This document shows positions 4,971-6,116 of a DNA stretch of 6,116 bases, piece after piece. The stretch is from contig JBPBPY010000226.1 of NCBI GenBank assembly GCA_050954505.1, positions 1-6,116 on the forward strand. The letters are read 5' to 3'. The number at the start of each line of letters is the position of its first letter. Positions within the stretch are counted from its first letter, which is position 1. The notes beneath the pieces were generated by a model that worked only from the letters and a program-made list of their open reading frames with translations, had not been told where the DNA came from and searched no databases. Position numbers and translations under genes: made by a program. Source of the stretch: JAQGMO01 sp050954505 (GTDB lineage: Bacteria > Pseudomonadota > Gammaproteobacteria > Burkholderiales > Burkholderiaceae_D).

Positions 4971-5052
4971 GCGCCGGCGTGGCAAAGCAGCTTTCCTGAA
5001 AAACCGGCGCCGTACTGCGGGCTGAGCTCTGCCCTTTGCACGGTGTCACCGT
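4971..5052. repeat. Inverted repeats in the DUF3579-fumC gap
   Basis: Three inverted repeats fill this 96-nt gap. GCGCCGG (4971-4977) matches CCGGCGC (5004-5010) across a 26-nt spacer. GGGCTGAGCTCTGCCC (5019-5034) is a 16-bp palindrome with one mismatched T/T pair, followed by TTT. ACGGTGTCACCGT (5040-5052) is a perfect 13-bp inverted repeat ending 3 nt before the fumC Shine-Dalgarno. The last two could be protein-binding sites or mRNA structures. No clear sigma-70 promoter for fumC is visible among them. Confidence 0.45.
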
Positions 5053-5065
5053 TACGGAGACATTA

Positions 5066-6116
5066 ATGTCCATGACCAGAACAGAAAAAGATTCCTTCGG
5101 CCCCATCGAGGTTCCCTCCGAGCGGCTCTGGGGGGCGCAAACCCAGCGTTCGCTGGAACACTTCAAGATCTCCACCGAGCGCATGCCGCGTGAGCTGGTG
5201 ACAGCACTGGCAGAAGTCAAACGCGCCTGTGCCATCGTCAACCGTGACCTCGGCCGCCTGCCGGCAGAGCGCGCAGCAGCCATTGTCAAGGCTGCCGAGG
5301 AAGTCATCGCCGGCTCCCATGATGGCGAGTTCCCGCTGTCGATCTGGCAAACCGGCTCCGGCACCCAGACCAACATGAACATGAATGAAGTGCTGGCCAA
5401 CCGGGCATCGGAATTGCTCGGTGGCGCACGCGGCGAAGGCCGCCTGGTGCATCCCAATGATGAAATCAATCTGGGCCAATCTTCGAACGACATTTTTCCG
5501 ACTGCCATGCATGTGGCGGCCAGCCGGGCGCTGGCAATGCAGCTGTGGCCGGCGCTGTCGGCACTGCGCAACACCCTGCAGGCCAAATCGGTCGCATTTG
5601 CCGGGATTGTCAAGATCGGCCGCACCCATTTGCAGGACGCCACCCCACTGACGCTGGGCCAGGAATTTTCCGGCTACGTGGCCCAGCTCGATCATGCCGC
5701 GCGCGCTCTGGCGGCCGTTGCACCGCCCTTGCTGGCGCTGGCTGCCGGCGGCACTGCGGTGGGTACCGGCTTGAATACCCATCCCGAGTTTGGCGCCCGG
5801 GTGGCGGCAGAGCTGACCAGCCGCCTGGGCTTGCCTTTCCAGAGCGCGCCCAACAAATTTGCTGCCCTGGCCGCCCATGATGAACTGGTCTCGGCCCACG
5901 GTGCCCAGAAAACCCTGGCAGCGGCGCTGATGAAGATTGCCAACGATGTGCGCTGGCTGTCATCGGGTCCGCGCTCCGGGCTGGGTGAACTGCGCATTCC
6001 GGAAAACGAGCCGGGCAGTTCAATCATGCCGGGAAAGGTCAATCCCACCCAGTGTGAAGCACTGACCATGCTGTGCTGCCAGGTGTTCGGCAACGATGTG
6101 GCGATCAATTTCGGCG
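5066..6116 (+). CDS. fumC: Class II fumarate hydratase FumC, 3' end outside window
   Basis: FumC interconverts fumarate and L-malate in the TCA cycle without an iron-sulfur cluster, as a cytoplasmic homotetramer. My translation gives 350 residues (MSMTRTEKDSFGPIEVPSER...) with no stop before the edge; the family is about 460 long, so most of the C-terminal domain is missing. Active-site blocks fall at E. coli FumC numbering: GSGTQTNMN (97-105), B-site Arg126, His129, Asn131 and Asp132, SSND (139-142), GRTHLQDATPLTLGQE with His188, TGLNTHP (234-240), and GSSIMPGKVN (317-326) with catalytic Ser318, Lys324 and Asn326, then Glu331. This register argues for fumarase over aspartase or argininosuccinate lyase. 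The start is ATG 5066, with GGAG (5056-5059) 6 nt upstream; ATG 5072 is an in-frame alternative. DUF3579 ends 96 nt upstream. Confidence 0.97.
   Translation, partial: MSMTRTEKDSFGPIEVPSERLWGAQTQRSLEHFKISTERMPRELVTALAEVKRACAIVNRDLGRLPAERAAAIVKAAEEVIAGSHDGEFPLSIWQTGSGTQTNMNMNEVLANRASELLGGARGEGRLVHPNDEINLGQSSNDIFPTAMHVAASRALAMQLWPALSALRNTLQAKSVAFAGIVKIGRTHLQDATPLTLGQEFSGYVAQLDHAARALAAVAPPLLALAAGGTAVGTGLNTHPEFGARVAAELTSRLGLPFQSAPNKFAALAAHDELVSAHGAQKTLAAALMKIANDVRWLSSGPRSGLGELRIPENEPGSSIMPGKVNPTQCEALTMLCCQVFGNDVAINFG

Noticed and set aside
4971..5010. Intrinsic terminator after the DUF3579 gene
   Set aside because: The 7-bp arms are 26 nt apart and no T tract follows the second arm.
5063..5899. 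278-codon open frame on the - strand opposite fumC
   Set aside because: It is antisense to fumC, whose + strand frame carries all fumarase active-site residues.

Overview
This window is ordinary bacterial chromosome, very probably from a betaproteobacterium of the order Burkholderiales. An Oxalobacteraceae member (Herbaspirillum, Collimonas or Janthinobacterium type) is my best guess. The reasons are the moderately GC-rich codon use, the order rpsP-rimM-trmD-rplS followed by a CoA-type Nudix hydrolase, a stand-alone CobD/CbiB-family membrane protein, a DUF3579 protein and class II fumarase, and protein sequences that read as betaproteobacterial. The assignment comes from recall of families and gene order, not from a search. 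All supported genes lie on the + strand.

Positions 1-2461 hold a complete translation operon. A perfect TATAAT hexamer (8-13) precedes rpsP (ribosomal protein bS16), rimM (30S maturation factor), trmD (tRNA m1G37 methyltransferase) and rplS (ribosomal protein bL19). A strong intrinsic terminator (2435-2461) closes it. The rimM-trmD gap (161 nt) and the trmD-rplS gap (150 nt) contain small palindromes and a degenerate 12-nt triplicate, but no gene I can support.

Positions 2462-4505 hold a Nudix CoA pyrophosphatase and a CobD/CbiB-family membrane protein. The Nudix gene starts at TTG with a good Shine-Dalgarno. It is preceded by a TACAAT -10 candidate embedded in a lac-operator-like string, and by a 40-codon upstream ORF whose stop overlaps the TTG. 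The 195-nt gap between the two genes holds a 9-bp hairpin and two 7-nt tandem-repeat tracts.

Positions 4506-6116 hold a short DUF3579 gene behind an AT-rich promoter-like element, then fumC. The fumC gene is cut by the window edge after 350 codons, with the catalytic histidine, serine loop and substrate-binding residues already present. Two near-adjacent palindromes lie just upstream of fumC.

I found no mobile element, CRISPR array, tRNA, rRNA, defence cassette or clear sign of horizontal transfer. The parts least explained by known biology are the CobD/CbiB-family protein outside any cobalamin context, the DUF3579 protein, and several intergenic repeats and palindromes. I see no convincing new biological system.
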